Assembly: GCA_037976565.1 (NCBI GenBank)
Contig: CP137666.1
Coordinates: forward strand, 52,913,271 to 52,977,270
Direction of reading: 5' to 3'
Origin: Mesocentrotus franciscanus
Lineage: Eukaryota; Echinodermata; Echinoidea; Camarodonta; Strongylocentrotidae
DNA: 64,000 nt
The translations under genes and the position numbers were made by a program. This document shows positions 23,939 through 34,605 of the stretch, piece after piece. How positions within the stretch are numbered: the first letter of the stretch is position 1; the number at the start of each line of letters is the position of its first letter. The notes beneath the pieces were generated by a model that searched no databases, was not told the DNA's origin, and saw nothing but the letters and a program-made list of their open reading frames with translations.

Positions 23939-24732
23939 CGTGATCCTCCACTTGTTCTAACCATCTGATATCGAGTGGTTGATGAGCATATCTGGATGCA
24001 AAATATAAGATGATCCCCTTCAAATGTTTATGACTACATGTGCATGCACTATGAAATTGGTGTCAATGATTGCTGGTCATCCTTTATAAAAAGTATGACC
24101 TTACTCCTTTAATAGTATTCAGTCTGCATTGATTATAACTGTTACCGGTATGTAGATATTGGTAGTATGCTAATTGTATGCAACAGTCAAAGAGCAAGAT
24201 TGTGACCAAGGTCTTTCAGTTATTCTGGTACATATTTATATAGATAAATAATTCAAACAAAATACCCATCTGCTGTAATAACTAGAAAATGAATACAGGT
24301 ACTTGTTTTACGGAAGGTTGCTTTTTCTTTTTTTGTCACAAGTACAAGCCACCATCAGATGTATTCTCGTACTGATGTACATGTAGGTGCTGTGCGGGTA
24401 TATATACAGTGTCTCAATAAAAGGTCTACGAAAGAGAACTATATGAATAAGCAGCTAAAAGGACATCCGTAGCTTAACAGAGCTGGATCTCGAGTACCTC
24501 TCCCTTAAAGCTTTGCAGAGAGATACGGTAATAATAAAACTGACATTTGTCAACCTACCTCATACACAGACGGTAACCCTTGCCGCACACACAAGGATGG
24601 GGGTTATTTTGCTGATTTTTGCTGGAATGGGGTGATAAGTTTGTGAAAAGTGAATCCAAATTTCAGTAAGTCGCAATGTTATAACTCGGCGATAATCATG
24701 TTTTATACTTAAAATCTCAGAGTTTTGGTAGA
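23939..24732. other. 5' flank of copy A
   Basis: Aligns with copy B upstream sequence to about 24,600. It should contain the 5' UTR and promoter, but I see no TATA box at a convincing position or other decisive element. Confidence 0.4.
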
Positions 24733-24946
24733 CACTTACCAGATTGACTGTATGATGCGTTTAAGGGTCTTTTTTCCCTGGTTTTCTTCATCGAAATTTA
24801 ACTCCGCTCCATGTTGAAATTTTTGCAGCACATGGCATGTGCAGTAACAATTTCAACACAGAGCGGAGTTCAATTCTGACGAAGAAAACCCCCGGAGACC
24901 GGGAAAAAAGACCCTTAAACGCATCATACAGTCAATCTGGTAAGTG
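24733..24946. repeat. hairpin element just outside block A2
   Basis: Outer CACTTACCAGATTGACTG matches the inverse at the right end. The arms, about 95 bp each, include GATGCGTTTAAGGGTCTTTT and AACTCCGCTC, with a short loop around GCAGCACATGGCATGTGC. It lies at the edge of the duplicated block. No protein. Confidence 0.8.
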
Positions 24947-25559
24947 CCAGTGGAACTGATGTATATTAGCCTAGACCTAATTTTCAAAAATAAGTGCATC
25001 GGATATGAATCCGCTAAAGTGACATTATCGTCCAAAATTTTGGCCGGAATTTGGTGGCCAGATCCGTTCCACCGAGTTTGCACAGCCACAGGAGCGCCTA
25101 TTGTCGGCTTCTGGCTCTAAAGAGAGGAGCCGACCCTACCCAAATCAGAGGCTAACGCACGAAAGAGACAGAAATTTTCAGTCTAAACATTATTATACGC
25201 TTTATTCAAAATCCAACAAGTAATATTACAGACTTAATTGCCCTCGCATTATATACAAAACATGATAAAGGTGTGTGCCACGGCCAACAGGACACAGGGC
25301 CGGGTTTGGTCTTAGACATGCAGTGCAATAATGGAGCTTCATGATAAAAGAGGTCAAAAACATGGGGGGGGGGACATTCGATATTGTGTCCTCACCCTTG
25401 AAAAAAAATTGGGGGGGAGGGGACATATATATGTCCCCCTGTCCACCCCATGATTGACGCCCATGATCGAGTTATCGTAAAGATTGATATTAAAATTTGT
25501 TTGTTGCTCTCTCTCTCTCTCTCTTCATTTATACGACATGAAACAGTATACTTCCTAAC
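24947..25559. other. gene-free stretch left of the foldback element
   Basis: Contains G-rich low-complexity sequence around 25,364-25,435 that looks like repeat debris, and a (CT)n tract at 25,507-25,524. No gene. Confidence 0.4.
25551..25559 (+). repeat. 9-bp direct repeat CTTCCTAAC, left (target-site duplication)
   Basis: Identical to 34,597-34,605, immediately outside the two ends of the foldback structure. This fits a 9-bp target-site duplication. Confidence 0.8.
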
Positions 25560-25581
25560 GGAGTCGGGCTAATTCGGACCA

Positions 25582-25626
25582 CGGGACAATTCGGCCCAGC
25601 TGGAAAAACTGGGCCGAATTGTCCCG
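25582..25626. repeat. subterminal 18-bp hairpin, left arm
   Basis: CGGGACAATTCGGCCCAG and its perfect complement CTGGGCCGAATTGTCCCG, with a 9-base loop, 22 bp inside the element end. Confidence 0.9.
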
Positions 25627-26039
25627 ACATGATTAATCGATCGAGAGATACCAATGTGTATATGTTTGTGCTCATTGTGACTTAATAATGCCCTTTCCAA
25701 CCACAATCTTTAATGGAATTGTGTCAAATGATACTATTGAAGACAATCTATAACTTTTATTTAGGTAAAATGACAAAAAAATGACATTTCGGACAATTTA
25801 CTCACAGCTCGCAATCCGCATTGCCGCACGTACATTAAATGTGCGTTGTATCGACTCGGACCACTGAAATTCGAGCAGTGTTTTTGTCAGTAAATCACTG
25901 CAAAAATATCACTTTTATCTTGTATGAAGGTCTATTCTTGATTCCTGACACAAATGTCGTTATTGAGAAGTCGAATTAGTACATTTCAGACGAGATGGTT
26001 GATGTTTGTTCACATTCTTTCGTCCTGGCCGTAAATTAG

Positions 26040-26215
26040 CAGACTACTGCTAGTGCTACCGCAGCAGCTCAGCTCAGTGTCCAGCTAGCAGTACAGCGCC
26101 GCCGGCCGGGTCGGCGGGGAATTCACTGACTCGGCGCCCGTACCGGGCCGCTGCACTGCATTGCATGATTGTACTGCCCAATTTGATCGAGTGACGTGAG
26201 TATAACTAATCAAAC
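26040..26215 (+). promoter_or_regulatory. GC-rich patch in left arm, possible promoter
   Basis: GC- and CpG-rich (GCGCCGCCGGCCGGGTCGGCG) in an AT-rich neighbourhood, followed by GACGTGAGTATAAC, which contains a splice-donor-like GTGAGT. The mirror copy is at about 33,950-34,125 on the other strand. A promoter role is conjecture. Confidence 0.25.
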
Positions 26216-26237
26216 TAGATCTATATCTACTGTATTA

Positions 26238-26328
26238 TCATAAGTCATTCAGAGTAGAATATCTAATTTGATTTAGTGAGTAAACTAGACCTACTAATAC
26301 TAGTTTAGTCATTCAGAGTAGAATATCC
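26238..26328. repeat. duplicated AGTCATTCAGAGTAGAATATC motif (left arm)
   Basis: The 21-bp motif occurs at about 26,242 and 26,306, separated by CTACTAATACTAGTTTAG-type sequence. The inverted counterpart is at about 33,825-33,915. Confidence 0.7.
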
Positions 26329-27269
26329 CATTATTGAGATTAATGAAGGAATGGAATTTTTCTTTTTTCATAATCAGATAATCATATTTTAATTACTCTT
26401 AAAAGTTAAAGACTTAATAAATAGCTATATCTAACGTTAGGGCCTAGCCTAGTACTGTAAGCAGAGAAGTGAACTGACGAATCGCCTTCTTTTTTTTGGA
26501 GGGGCTGCCTCAAAAAAAATTATACTAAAAGAAGGTGTTGGTTTCAAGTTTTTGTATAAATAATGCAGCCCCCACCACCTCCCAAAAAAAATATTTTCTC
26601 CTTTTTGTTCCCTTTTTCTGGGAATCAAAGAGATACAAAGAGACGTGCCGGTGCATGGGCGGGCATGGGCGGGCATGGGGATCTTCAGTCTCGCAAGCCT
26701 TCAGTATCGCAAGCCTTCAGTCTCCCGGACCTTTGGTCAACTGGTCATTAACCATTCCTCAAATTTCTATGAAGACTTTGTTGAAAGAAAAAAATTGCGG
26801 TGTAATTTTCAATTTTTTGTATATAACGCAGCTGCCCCCACCCCTTACTCCTCCCATCCATCTCAGGGTATGTAATCAGCAACAGAGGGTCGGGGGTTAA
26901 CAGATTTATATCTGATTGTGTACCTGTATAAATATGTATACTACAGTATAAATAAATAATAAATAAAAAAACAAAATTGCATTACCACAGCGTGTCATAA
27001 TACACAATTACACCTGTTTATCATTTGTTATTATGAGCCTGCTTGACGTCATATTGTTGGAATTTGTATCTTGGAGTCATAAACATATAATATGTTTATT
27101 GCTATTATGTGTGTTTTTTCAAACATGTCCTCATTTTTATTTATTTGTTTTAACTTTGTTTATTAATGCAGGTTTTTTTTGCCTTGTAACTTGCATATGA
27201 AATAAAACGTACCGTACCACAACACAAGGAATGGTGTGGCGTGTCATCTGTACCGGTTTCTGCATGTTA

Positions 27270-27835
27270 CAATGTCAACATCATCTCCATCCCTCCCATC
27301 TTCTCCATCCTTCACACATCAACAGCGTCTTCATCCCTCTCATCATCTCCATCCTTCACATCATCAACAGCGTCTTCATCCCTCTCATCATCTCCATCCC
27401 TTACATCATAAACATCGTCTCCATCCCTCTCATCATCTCCATCCCTCTCATCATCAACAGCATCTTCATCCCTCTCATCATCTCCCTCCCTTACATCATA
27501 AACATCGTCTCCATCCCTCTCATCATCAGGGATGGAGATGATTAGAGGGATGGCGATGATGAGAGGGATGGAGACAATGAGGGATGGAAATGATGAGAAG
27601 GATTGGTGAGGGATGGAGATGATGAGAGGGATGGAGATGATGAGAGGGTGTGAAGGATGGAGATGATGAGAGGGATGGAGACAATGTGAGGGATGGAGAT
27701 GATGAGAAGGATTGGTGAGGGATGGAGATGATGAGAGGGATTGAGACAATGTTGATGATGAGAGGGATGGAGATGGTGAGAGAGATGGAGATGGTGAGAG
27801 GATGGAGACAATGTAAGGGATGGAGATGATAAGAG
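27270..27835. repeat. mirror minisatellite, left arm
   Basis: Tandem units built from CTCTCATCATCTCCATCC run to about 27,528, then the array switches strand to GATGGAGATGATGAGAGG and continues to about 27,830. Because the unit is a multiple of three, frames stay open on both strands; these are not accepted as genes. Confidence 0.9.
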
Positions 27836-28082
27836 GAAAAAAGGAAAAAACGCCATTAGGCATTACGAGTCGGACCCCATCCAATCTGTCTCGATACTCC
27901 TCCTCAATTACTATGCCTGTCATAATCATACTCATACTATTTATAGGTGTAGGCCCTGGTTAGCATAGCCCTAGGCCTAAGGGCAATGTTTTGCCAGGGT
28001 GGTGCTGCCGGCCGGGACTGATCTCTTGCCGGATCATAAGGATCAGCGTTCGCTCAAATCATTGTGATGAATTGATATTGCC

Positions 28083-28210
28083 CAGGGGCGGACCCTCCCA
28101 GACCCACCCGCTTGGTCGCTCCGCTCCCGCCGACGCCTGCTCCATCGTTTTCATATATTTCATCCCATGCAATTTTGTGCCCCGGTAAGAATTTCCTGGA
28201 TCCACCACTG
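28083..28210. mobile_element. small GGATCC-family element in left arm
   Basis: Ends CAGGGGCGGAC and GGATCCACCACTG, the inverted style of the GGATCC family seen at 41,397 and 44,466. The inverted counterpart is 31,180-31,315. It was carried along by the arm duplication. Confidence 0.6.
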
Positions 28211-28269
28211 TTGCCTATTGGTCAAAATTCTCAGGGCCAGGACTGCAAATAAAGAGTCTCAAGCCAGGT

Positions 28270-28767
28270 TCAATTCAAATTTCAATTCAATTCAGTCTTT
28301 ATTTCCAATTCATTCAAACAGTAACAAAACAAAGTAATAAAAGGATATTAACAAAAACAACAAAAACTTAACGTAAGACATAAGATAAACGGTCATAAAT
28401 ACGGATTTAAAATACTGATAGTACAAGAATATAAAGTAGGGGTAGAATAGATTTTCTATTTTATAAGATAAATGATTGGAAAAAGGTATGTGTATGGAAA
28501 GCTCAATGTAGGATTGTAAAATTACACATACCATAGATATTCTAATAATAAATATTGTATTTAAGAAAGAATAATTAGTACCATTGCTGTAATATTTATA
28601 TATATTAAAGACATTCAAGAACAAAACAAAAACTATATAAAGACTTTTACAAAAAAGAAAAAAAAGTAAAATCATAAGTGGAAAACTACAACAAAAAAAA
28701 AAAAGTAAAATCATAAGTGGAAAACTACAACAAAAGAAAAAAATGTAAAATCATAAGTGGAAAACTA
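28270..28767 (-). mobile_element. LINE 3'-end fragment, left arm
   Basis: On the minus strand it ends in AATAAAGACTGAATTGAATTG-like tail sequence, the TTGAA-repeat tail typical of several LINEs. Only 3' untranslated-type sequence is present. Confidence 0.55.
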
Positions 28768-28981
28768 ATGCCAATGTCCCCCATCTTCCTTTCTCCTTAT
28801 CTCATTCTCTCTACCGGTTTCTCACTTCTTTCTCTCAGCTCTCTCTCTTGCTCTCTCTCTTACACCACTCTAATAAGTTCAAGGGGCAGCATACTGCTTT
28901 TAAATCACACACCAATACTAGTTTATTTTCGAATGCATGTTTACAATATAGATATTTACACTATATACATATTTACATAAT

Positions 28982-29330
28982 AATAATAATGTAACTTATA
29001 AAGTGCACATATCGATTCTAAAAGACTGCTCAAGGCGCTCTGTACAGTATCAAAATAATTATAGTTTATAAAATATTAAAATTACACCATAATTATACAA
29101 TATTAAATCTACGATATAATTATACAATATTATATCTACGACATAATTATACAATATTAAATCTACGACATAATTATACAATATTAAAACTACAACATAA
29201 ACAAATGGTGCTTAAGTTTCTTCATAAATATTTCAATTGATTGTGATTTTCTTATTTGTAATGGTAAATTGTTCCATAATTTTGGTGCAATGTTAGCAAA
29301 AGCCCTGTCCCCCCATTCATCCCTTACATA
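28982..29330 (-). pseudogene. LINE reverse transcriptase C-terminal fragment in the loop
   Basis: The minus strand encodes DRAFANIAPKLWNNLPLQIR followed by a short basic end, the conserved C-terminal segment of CR1/L2-like ORF2. Noncoding sequence then ends in CACTTTATAAGTTACATTATTATTATT. Severely 5'-truncated. Confidence 0.75.
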
Positions 29331-29705
29331 ATCAACATCGTCTCCACTGATCCATCTCATCATCAGGGCCGTAGCCAGAGTTTGATGTTTGGGGGCACAT
29401 ACATGTAATTGATCGATGTCCTGGGGAGGGGTGTATGATCTTGGAAATTTGCCCCCCGCCTTTGCTACGGGCCTGCTCATCATTAACATCACTCTCATCA
29501 TCTCCATCCCTCACACCATCTTCATCCCTCTCATCATCTCCATCCCTCACACCATCTTCATCCCTCTCATCATCTCCACCTCTCTCATCATCTCCATCCC
29601 TTACCAATCCCTCTCATCATCTCTATCCCTCACATTGTCTCCATCGCTCTCATCATCTCCATCACTCACACCCTCTCATCATCTCCATCCCTCTCATCAT
29701 CACTT
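29310..29705. repeat. minisatellite of the foldback family, loop copy
   Basis: Same CTCATCATCTCCATCCCT units as in the arms, in one orientation only. Interrupted at about 29,366-29,476 by a short insert starting GGCCGTAGCCAGAG and ending TTTGCTACGGGCCTG, with near-complementary ends. Confidence 0.8.
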
Positions 29706-30698
29706 ATTCTATATCATTCTAGGCTTGCTACTGCTGCCTGTACTCTGTAGCCAGTGTCTTAGATCCTTATGTAATACCTTTTGTTCAGGGATCCTATTGT
29801 TCAGGGATCCTATGTTCAAGGGGGCCCCCTGAACAATAGGTATTATGTAAGGATCTCTGCCTGTAGCTAGGGTCAATGGCAGGCCACATTCAGAGTAAGC
29901 TTCTTTGTATGTGACAGGAAGTGTGCTATTAAGTCTTGACTGTAGCTCGATCTCCATACATGTAGCTCAATGCAATGTTGTAAAGGGTAATTTACAAAAA
30001 AGGAAAGCCCAAAAATGGAAAGCCAAAGTAATGATGATCATGACATAAAAGGGGAAGGGGCACTTTTACAAATTAATAGGGGCACTCGTCAAAGTAAAAG
30101 GGAAACTTTTCCTATATACAAAGAGACACTTCTTACAAAGTTGAAAGGGCACTTGTTCGATGGCGATGTTGGCCTGTGTATTGTTATTATTAATTAATTA
30201 ATTAACTATGGCTAAATTTCACACATTTTGGGGTATAAAATTACCTTCATAGCAGTTTTAGGTCCTAAAAGAGCACTAAAAATGTCATAAATAAGAATAA
30301 GAGCAATAACCATGCACTTTGAAGGCATTTGTGGTCTTAAACAAGAACTCAACTTTCCCAACTTTTAATACCAAATTTGTGAAGGTCCAAACATTTTGAA
30401 AATGTGATGGTCATGTCCACCTTATCATGGATTGCCCATTTGTGATATAAAAATACCAGATTATCCAACAAGTTTCATCGATGGATTTATTTGAACAATA
30501 GAGCAAAGCAGTCATTGCGTGGCCATACAGGCCCAGAATTATGGAATATTTTGAAATTGAGTGATTTTAATATTTAGTTTAACAATATTTTCGCTGAAAT
30601 TGAGCGGTTTTAATATTCAGTTTAACAATATTTTAAAAGACATTAGAACATAAAAGTGTTAGTTTAGTTTTATTTTATATACATTTATATAGAGAATC

Positions 30699-31112
30699 TA
30701 GTTTTCCACTTATGATTTTACTTCTTTTCTTTTTGTTGTACCGGTAGTTGTAAAGTCTATATATTTTTGTTTTGTTCTTGAATGTCTTTAATATATATAA
30801 ATATTACAGCAATGGTACTAATTATTCTTTCTTAAATACAATATTTATTATTAGAATATCTACGGTATGTGTAATTTTACAATCCTACATTGAGCTTTCC
30901 ATACACATACCTTTTTCCAATCATTTATCTTATAAAATAGAAAATCTATTCTACCCCTACTTTATATTCTTGTACTATCAGTATTTTAAATCCGTATTTA
31001 TGACCGTTTATCTAATGTCTTACGTTAATTTTTTTGTTTTTTGTTCATATCCTTTTATTACTTTGTTACTGTTTGAATGAATTGGAAATAAAGACTGAAT
31101 TGAATTGAAATT
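30699..31112 (+). mobile_element. LINE 3'-end fragment, right arm
   Basis: Mirror of 28,270-28,767; ends GGAAATAAAGACTGAATTG with TTGAA repeats. Confidence 0.55.
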
Positions 31113-31179
31113 TGAATTGAACCTGGCTTGAGACTCTTTATTTGCAGTCCTGGCACTGAGAATTTTGACCAATAGGCAA

Positions 31180-31315
31180 CAGTGGCGGATCCAGGAAATT
31201 CTTACCGGGGCACAAAATTGCATGGGGTGAAATATATGAAAAACGATGGAGCAGGCGTCGGCGGCGAGGGAGCGGAGCAACCAAGCGGGGGTGGGTCTGG
31301 GAGGGGTCCGCCCTG
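31180..31315. mobile_element. small GGATCC-family element in right arm
   Basis: Begins CAGTGGCGGATCCAGG and ends GTCCGCCCTG. Mirror of 28,083-28,210. No intact target duplication. Confidence 0.6.
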
Positions 31316-31561
31316 GGCAATATCAATTGTCACAATGATTTGAACGGAACGCTGATCCTTATGATCCGGCAAGAAATGTCAGTCCTCGCCGGCAGCACCA
31401 CCCTGGCAAAACATCGGCATTAGGCCTAGGGCTAGGCCTACATCTATGAATAGTATGAGTATGAGAATGAATATAACAGGCATGGTAATTGAGGAGGAGT
31501 ATCGAGACAGATTGGATGGGGTCCGACTCATAATGCCTAATGGCGTTTTTTCTTTCTTCCT

Positions 31562-32445
31562 CTTATCATCTCCATCCTCACATTGTCTCCATCCTCTCAT
31601 CATCTTCATCCCTTACATCATAAACATCATCTCCATCCTCTCACATCTCCATCTCCATCCCTCTCATCATCATCTCCATCCCTCCATCATCTTCATCCCT
31701 TACACCGTCTCCATCCTCAATTCTTCATCATCTCCATCCCTCTCATCAACAGCGTCTTCATCTCTCATCTCCATCTTACATCATCAACATTGTCTCCATC
31801 CTTCATCATCTCCATCCTTCACACCTCTCATCATCTCCATCCCTGATGATGAGAGGGATGGAGACGATGTTTATGATGTAAGGGATGGAGATGATGAGAG
31901 GAATGAAGATGCTGTTGATGATGAGAGGGATGGAGATGATGAGAGGGATGGAGACGATGTTTATGATGTAAGGGATGGAGATGATGAGAGGGATGAAGAC
32001 GCTGTTGATGATAAGAGGGATGGAGATGATGAGAGGGATGAAGACACTGTTGATGATGTAAGGGATGGAGATGATGAGAGGGATGAAGACGCTGTTGATG
32101 ATAAGAGGGATGGAGATGATGAGAGGGATGAAGACGCTGTTGATGATAAGAGGGATGGAGATGATGAGAGGGATGAAGACGCTGTTGATGATGTAAGGGA
32201 TGGAGGTGATGAGAGGGATGAAGATGCTGTTGATGATAAGAGGGATGGAGATGATGAGAGGAATGGAGACGATGGGAGGGATGGAGATGATGAGAGGGAT
32301 GAAGACGCTGTTGATGATGTAAGGGATGGAGGTGATGAGAGGGATGAAGACGCTGTTGATAATAAGAGGGATGGAGATGATGAGAGGGATGAAGACGCTG
32401 TTGATGATGGGAAGGATGGAGAAGATGGGAGGGATGGAGATGATG
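31562..32445. repeat. mirror minisatellite, right arm (45-bp unit)
   Basis: The strand switch is near 31,845. The forward half has about 13 units of a 45-bp composite: an 18-bp part AGGGATGGAGATGATGAG and a 27-bp part containing GAAGACGCTGTTGATGAT. The unit translates as 15 residues (RDGDDERDEDAVDDK), giving a 344-codon frame at 31,446-32,480 and long frames on the other strand. Array length differs from the left arm (about 880 versus 565 bp). I treat the frames as by-products of period, not proteins. Confidence 0.9.
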
Positions 32446-32661
32446 TTGACATTGTAACATGCAGAAACCGGTACAGATGACACGCCACACCATTCCTTGT
32501 GTTGTGGTACGGGTACGTTTTATTTCATATGCAAGTTACAAGGCAAAAAAAACCTGCATTAATAAACAAAGTTAAAACAAATAAATAAAAATGAGGACAT
32601 GTTTGAAAAAACACACATAATAGCAATAAACATATTATTTGTTTATGACTCCAAGATACAA

Positions 32662-33080
32662 TAGAATTCAAAATCCTTCTCCTCACATGGAAGGCTGTAC
32701 ACGGAGTAGCACCAAACTATTTACAAAACCTTGTTATGCCTTATACACCAGCCCGTACTCCCGTAGTCTAAGATCATCACACCAGCATCTTAAGATCCCA
32801 AAGACACGAGTAGCCTGTGGTGAAAGGGCATTTTCATCTGCAGCACCTTGTCTTTGGAATAATTTACCATTTAATTTGAGAATCATAACTTCCTTAGAGA
32901 CCTTTAAATCCAAGCAGAAATCTTATCTTTTTTAACAATACCTGTACTTGGCATTATGACACTCATCCAAACTTTCTCGTCCAAACTTTCTCATTCTTTC
33001 TATTTTTCTTGTGCGCTGGGAACAGCATTGTCTAGATAGACAACGCTATACAAATGCCTATTATTATTATCATTATTATT
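32662..33080 (+). mobile_element. LINE 3' fragment inserted in right arm only
   Basis: Encodes CR1/L2-like C-terminal sequence (RVACGERAFSSAAPCLWNNL), then a noncoding end with AACGCTATACAAATGCC and an ATT-repeat tail. The left arm lacks it: there CCAAGATACAAATTCC (on the complementary strand) is uninterrupted. ACAA flanks both sides. The insertion postdates arm formation. Confidence 0.85.
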
Positions 33081-33949
33081 ACAAATTCCAACAATATGAC
33101 GTCAAGCAGGCTCATAATAACAAATGATAAACAGGTGTAATCGTATTATGACACGCTGTGATAGGCAATTTTTTTATTTTTTATTTATTATTTATTTATA
33201 GTATACATATTTATACAGGTACACAATCAGATATAAATCTGTTAACCCGGCCCGGCCCCACCAAATAGATTTTGCTCATAGATCTTTGCCTCTGTTGCTG
33301 ATTACATACCCCGAGATGGATGGGAGGAGGGGGGCAGCTGCATTATATACAAAAATTAAAATTACACCGCAATTTTTTTTTTCAACGAAGTCTTCATAGA
33401 AATTTGAAGAACGGTTAGTTTACCAAAGGTCCGGGAGACTGAAGGCTTGCGAGACTGAAGATCCCCATGCCCGCCCATGAACCGGCACGTCATTGCAATA
33501 TCATGTCTGAATTGCTTTGCTTTGTATCTCTTTGATTCCCAGAAAAAGGGAACAAAAAGGAGAAAATATTTTTTTGGGGAGGTGGTGGGGCTGCATTATT
33601 TATACAAAAACTTGAAACCAACACCTCTTTTAGTACAATTTTTTTGAGGCAGCCCTCCAAAAAAAAGAAGGCGATTCGTCAGTTCACTTCTCTGCTTACA
33701 GTACTAGGCTAGGCCCTAACGTTAGATATAGCTATTTATTAAGTCTTTAACTTTTAAGAGTAATTAAAATATGATTATCTGATTATGAAAAAAGAAAAAT
33801 TCCATTCCTTCATTAATCTCAATAATCGGATATTCTACTCTGAATGACTAATCTAGTATTAGTAGGTCTAGTTTACTCACTAAATCAAATTGGATATTCT
33901 ACTCTGAATGACTTATGATAATACAGTAGATATAGATCTAGTTTGATTA

Positions 33950-34125
33950 GTTATACTCACGTCACTCGATCAAATTGGGCAGTACAATCATGCAATGCAG
34001 TGCAGCGGCCCGGTACGGGCGCCGAGTCAGTGAATTCCCCGCCGACCCGGCCGGCGGCGCTGTACTGCTAGCTGGACACTGAGCTGAGCTGCTGCGGTAG
34101 CACTAGCAGTAGTCTGCTAATTTAC
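33950..34125 (-). promoter_or_regulatory. GC-rich patch in right arm, possible promoter
   Basis: Mirror of the left-arm patch at 26,040-26,215, same CpG-rich core; function unproven. Confidence 0.25.
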
Positions 34126-34530
34126 GGCCAGGACGAAAGAATGTGAACAAACATCAACCATCTCGTCTGAAATGTACTACATTCGACTTCTCAATAACGA
34201 CATTTGTGTCAGGAATCAAGAAAAGACCTTCATACAAGATAAAAGTGATATTTTTGCAGTGATTTACTGACAAAAACACTGCTCGAATTTCAGTGGTCCG
34301 AGTCGATACAACGCACATTTAATGTACGTGCGGCAACGCGGATTGCGAGCTGTGAGTAAATTGTCCGAAATGTCATTTTTTTGTCATTTTACCTAAATAA
34401 AAGTTATAGATTGTCTTCAATAGTATCATTTGACACAATTCCATTAAAGATTGTGGTTGGAAAGGGCATTATTAAGTCACAATGAGCACAAACATATACA
34501 CATTGGTATCTCTCGATCGATTAATCATGT

Positions 34531-34577
34531 CGGGACAATTCGGCCCAGTATTTCCAGCTGGGCCGAATCGTCCCGTG
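34531..34577. repeat. subterminal hairpin, right arm
   Basis: CGGGACAATTCGGCCCAG pairs with CTGGGCCGAATCGTCCCG (one mismatch), mirroring 25,582-25,626. Confidence 0.85.
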
Positions 34578-34596
34578 GTCCGAATTAGCCCGGATC

Positions 34597-34605
34597 CTTC
34601 CTAAC
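34597..34605 (+). repeat. 9-bp direct repeat CTTCCTAAC, right
   Basis: Partner of 25,551-25,559. Confidence 0.8.

Larger units (their letters stand above)
14085..24600. repeat. segmental duplication, block A2 (partner 47,535-56,720)
   Basis: Starts at CATTGGATATGCTTACATG and ends near GGTAACCCTTGCCGCACACA; both motifs recur in order in B. Exons, introns and the 5' flank align, so this is DNA-level duplication and not retrocopying. By eye exon 3 is about 95% identical. Each copy has private insertions: A has the hAT element at 15,288, the LINE at 17,700 and the hairpin at 20,961; B has inserts near 49,407, 51,923 and 55,874. Confidence 0.9.
25560..28767 (+). repeat. foldback left arm
   Basis: Reverse complement of the right arm, except for a shorter minisatellite, no LINE insert, and three tandem copies of an about 38-bp unit (GTAAAATCATAAGTGGAAAAC) at the inner end where the right arm has one. 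Confidence 0.85.
28768..30698. other. foldback loop
   Basis: Unique between the arms. It contains a LINE fragment (28,982-29,330), a third array of the minisatellite (29,310-29,705), a short GTTCAGGGATCCTAT duplication near 29,785-29,815 followed by its inverse, and degenerate GGGCACTTNT repeats near 30,055-30,160. No transposase-like frame. Confidence 0.7.
25560..34596. mobile_element. 9.04-kb foldback transposon-like element
   Basis: Two long inverted arms (25,560-28,767 and 30,699-34,596) flank a 1.93-kb loop. The ends read GGAGTCGGGCTAATTCGG and, inverted, GATCCGGGCTAATTCGG. A perfect 9-bp direct repeat flanks it. Arms are near-identical over long runs (for example about 600 bp from the termini with only a handful of differences). 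Each arm contains a subterminal hairpin, a GC-rich patch, a mirror minisatellite, a small GGATCC element and a LINE 3' end. No transposase is encoded. Drosophila FB elements (long inverted arms with internal tandem repeats, 9-bp duplications) and sea urchin TU foldback elements are the nearest described forms. Homology to either is not shown. Confidence 0.8.
30699..34596 (-). repeat. foldback right arm
   Basis: Inverted counterpart of 25,560-28,767. It is longer because of a 419-bp LINE insertion and an expanded minisatellite. Confidence 0.85.

Noticed and set aside
28310..28714. 134-codon hydrophobic frame as a membrane protein
   Set aside because: AT-rich LINE 3' untranslated sequence. The mirror arm keeps a similar frame only because the arms are near-identical.
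31446..32480. 344-codon frame with acidic 15-residue repeats (RDGDDERDEDAVDDK) as a repeat protein gene
   Set aside because: The 45-bp minisatellite has a period divisible by three, so all frames tend to stay open on both strands. There is no splice context and the frame begins in unrelated arm sequence.
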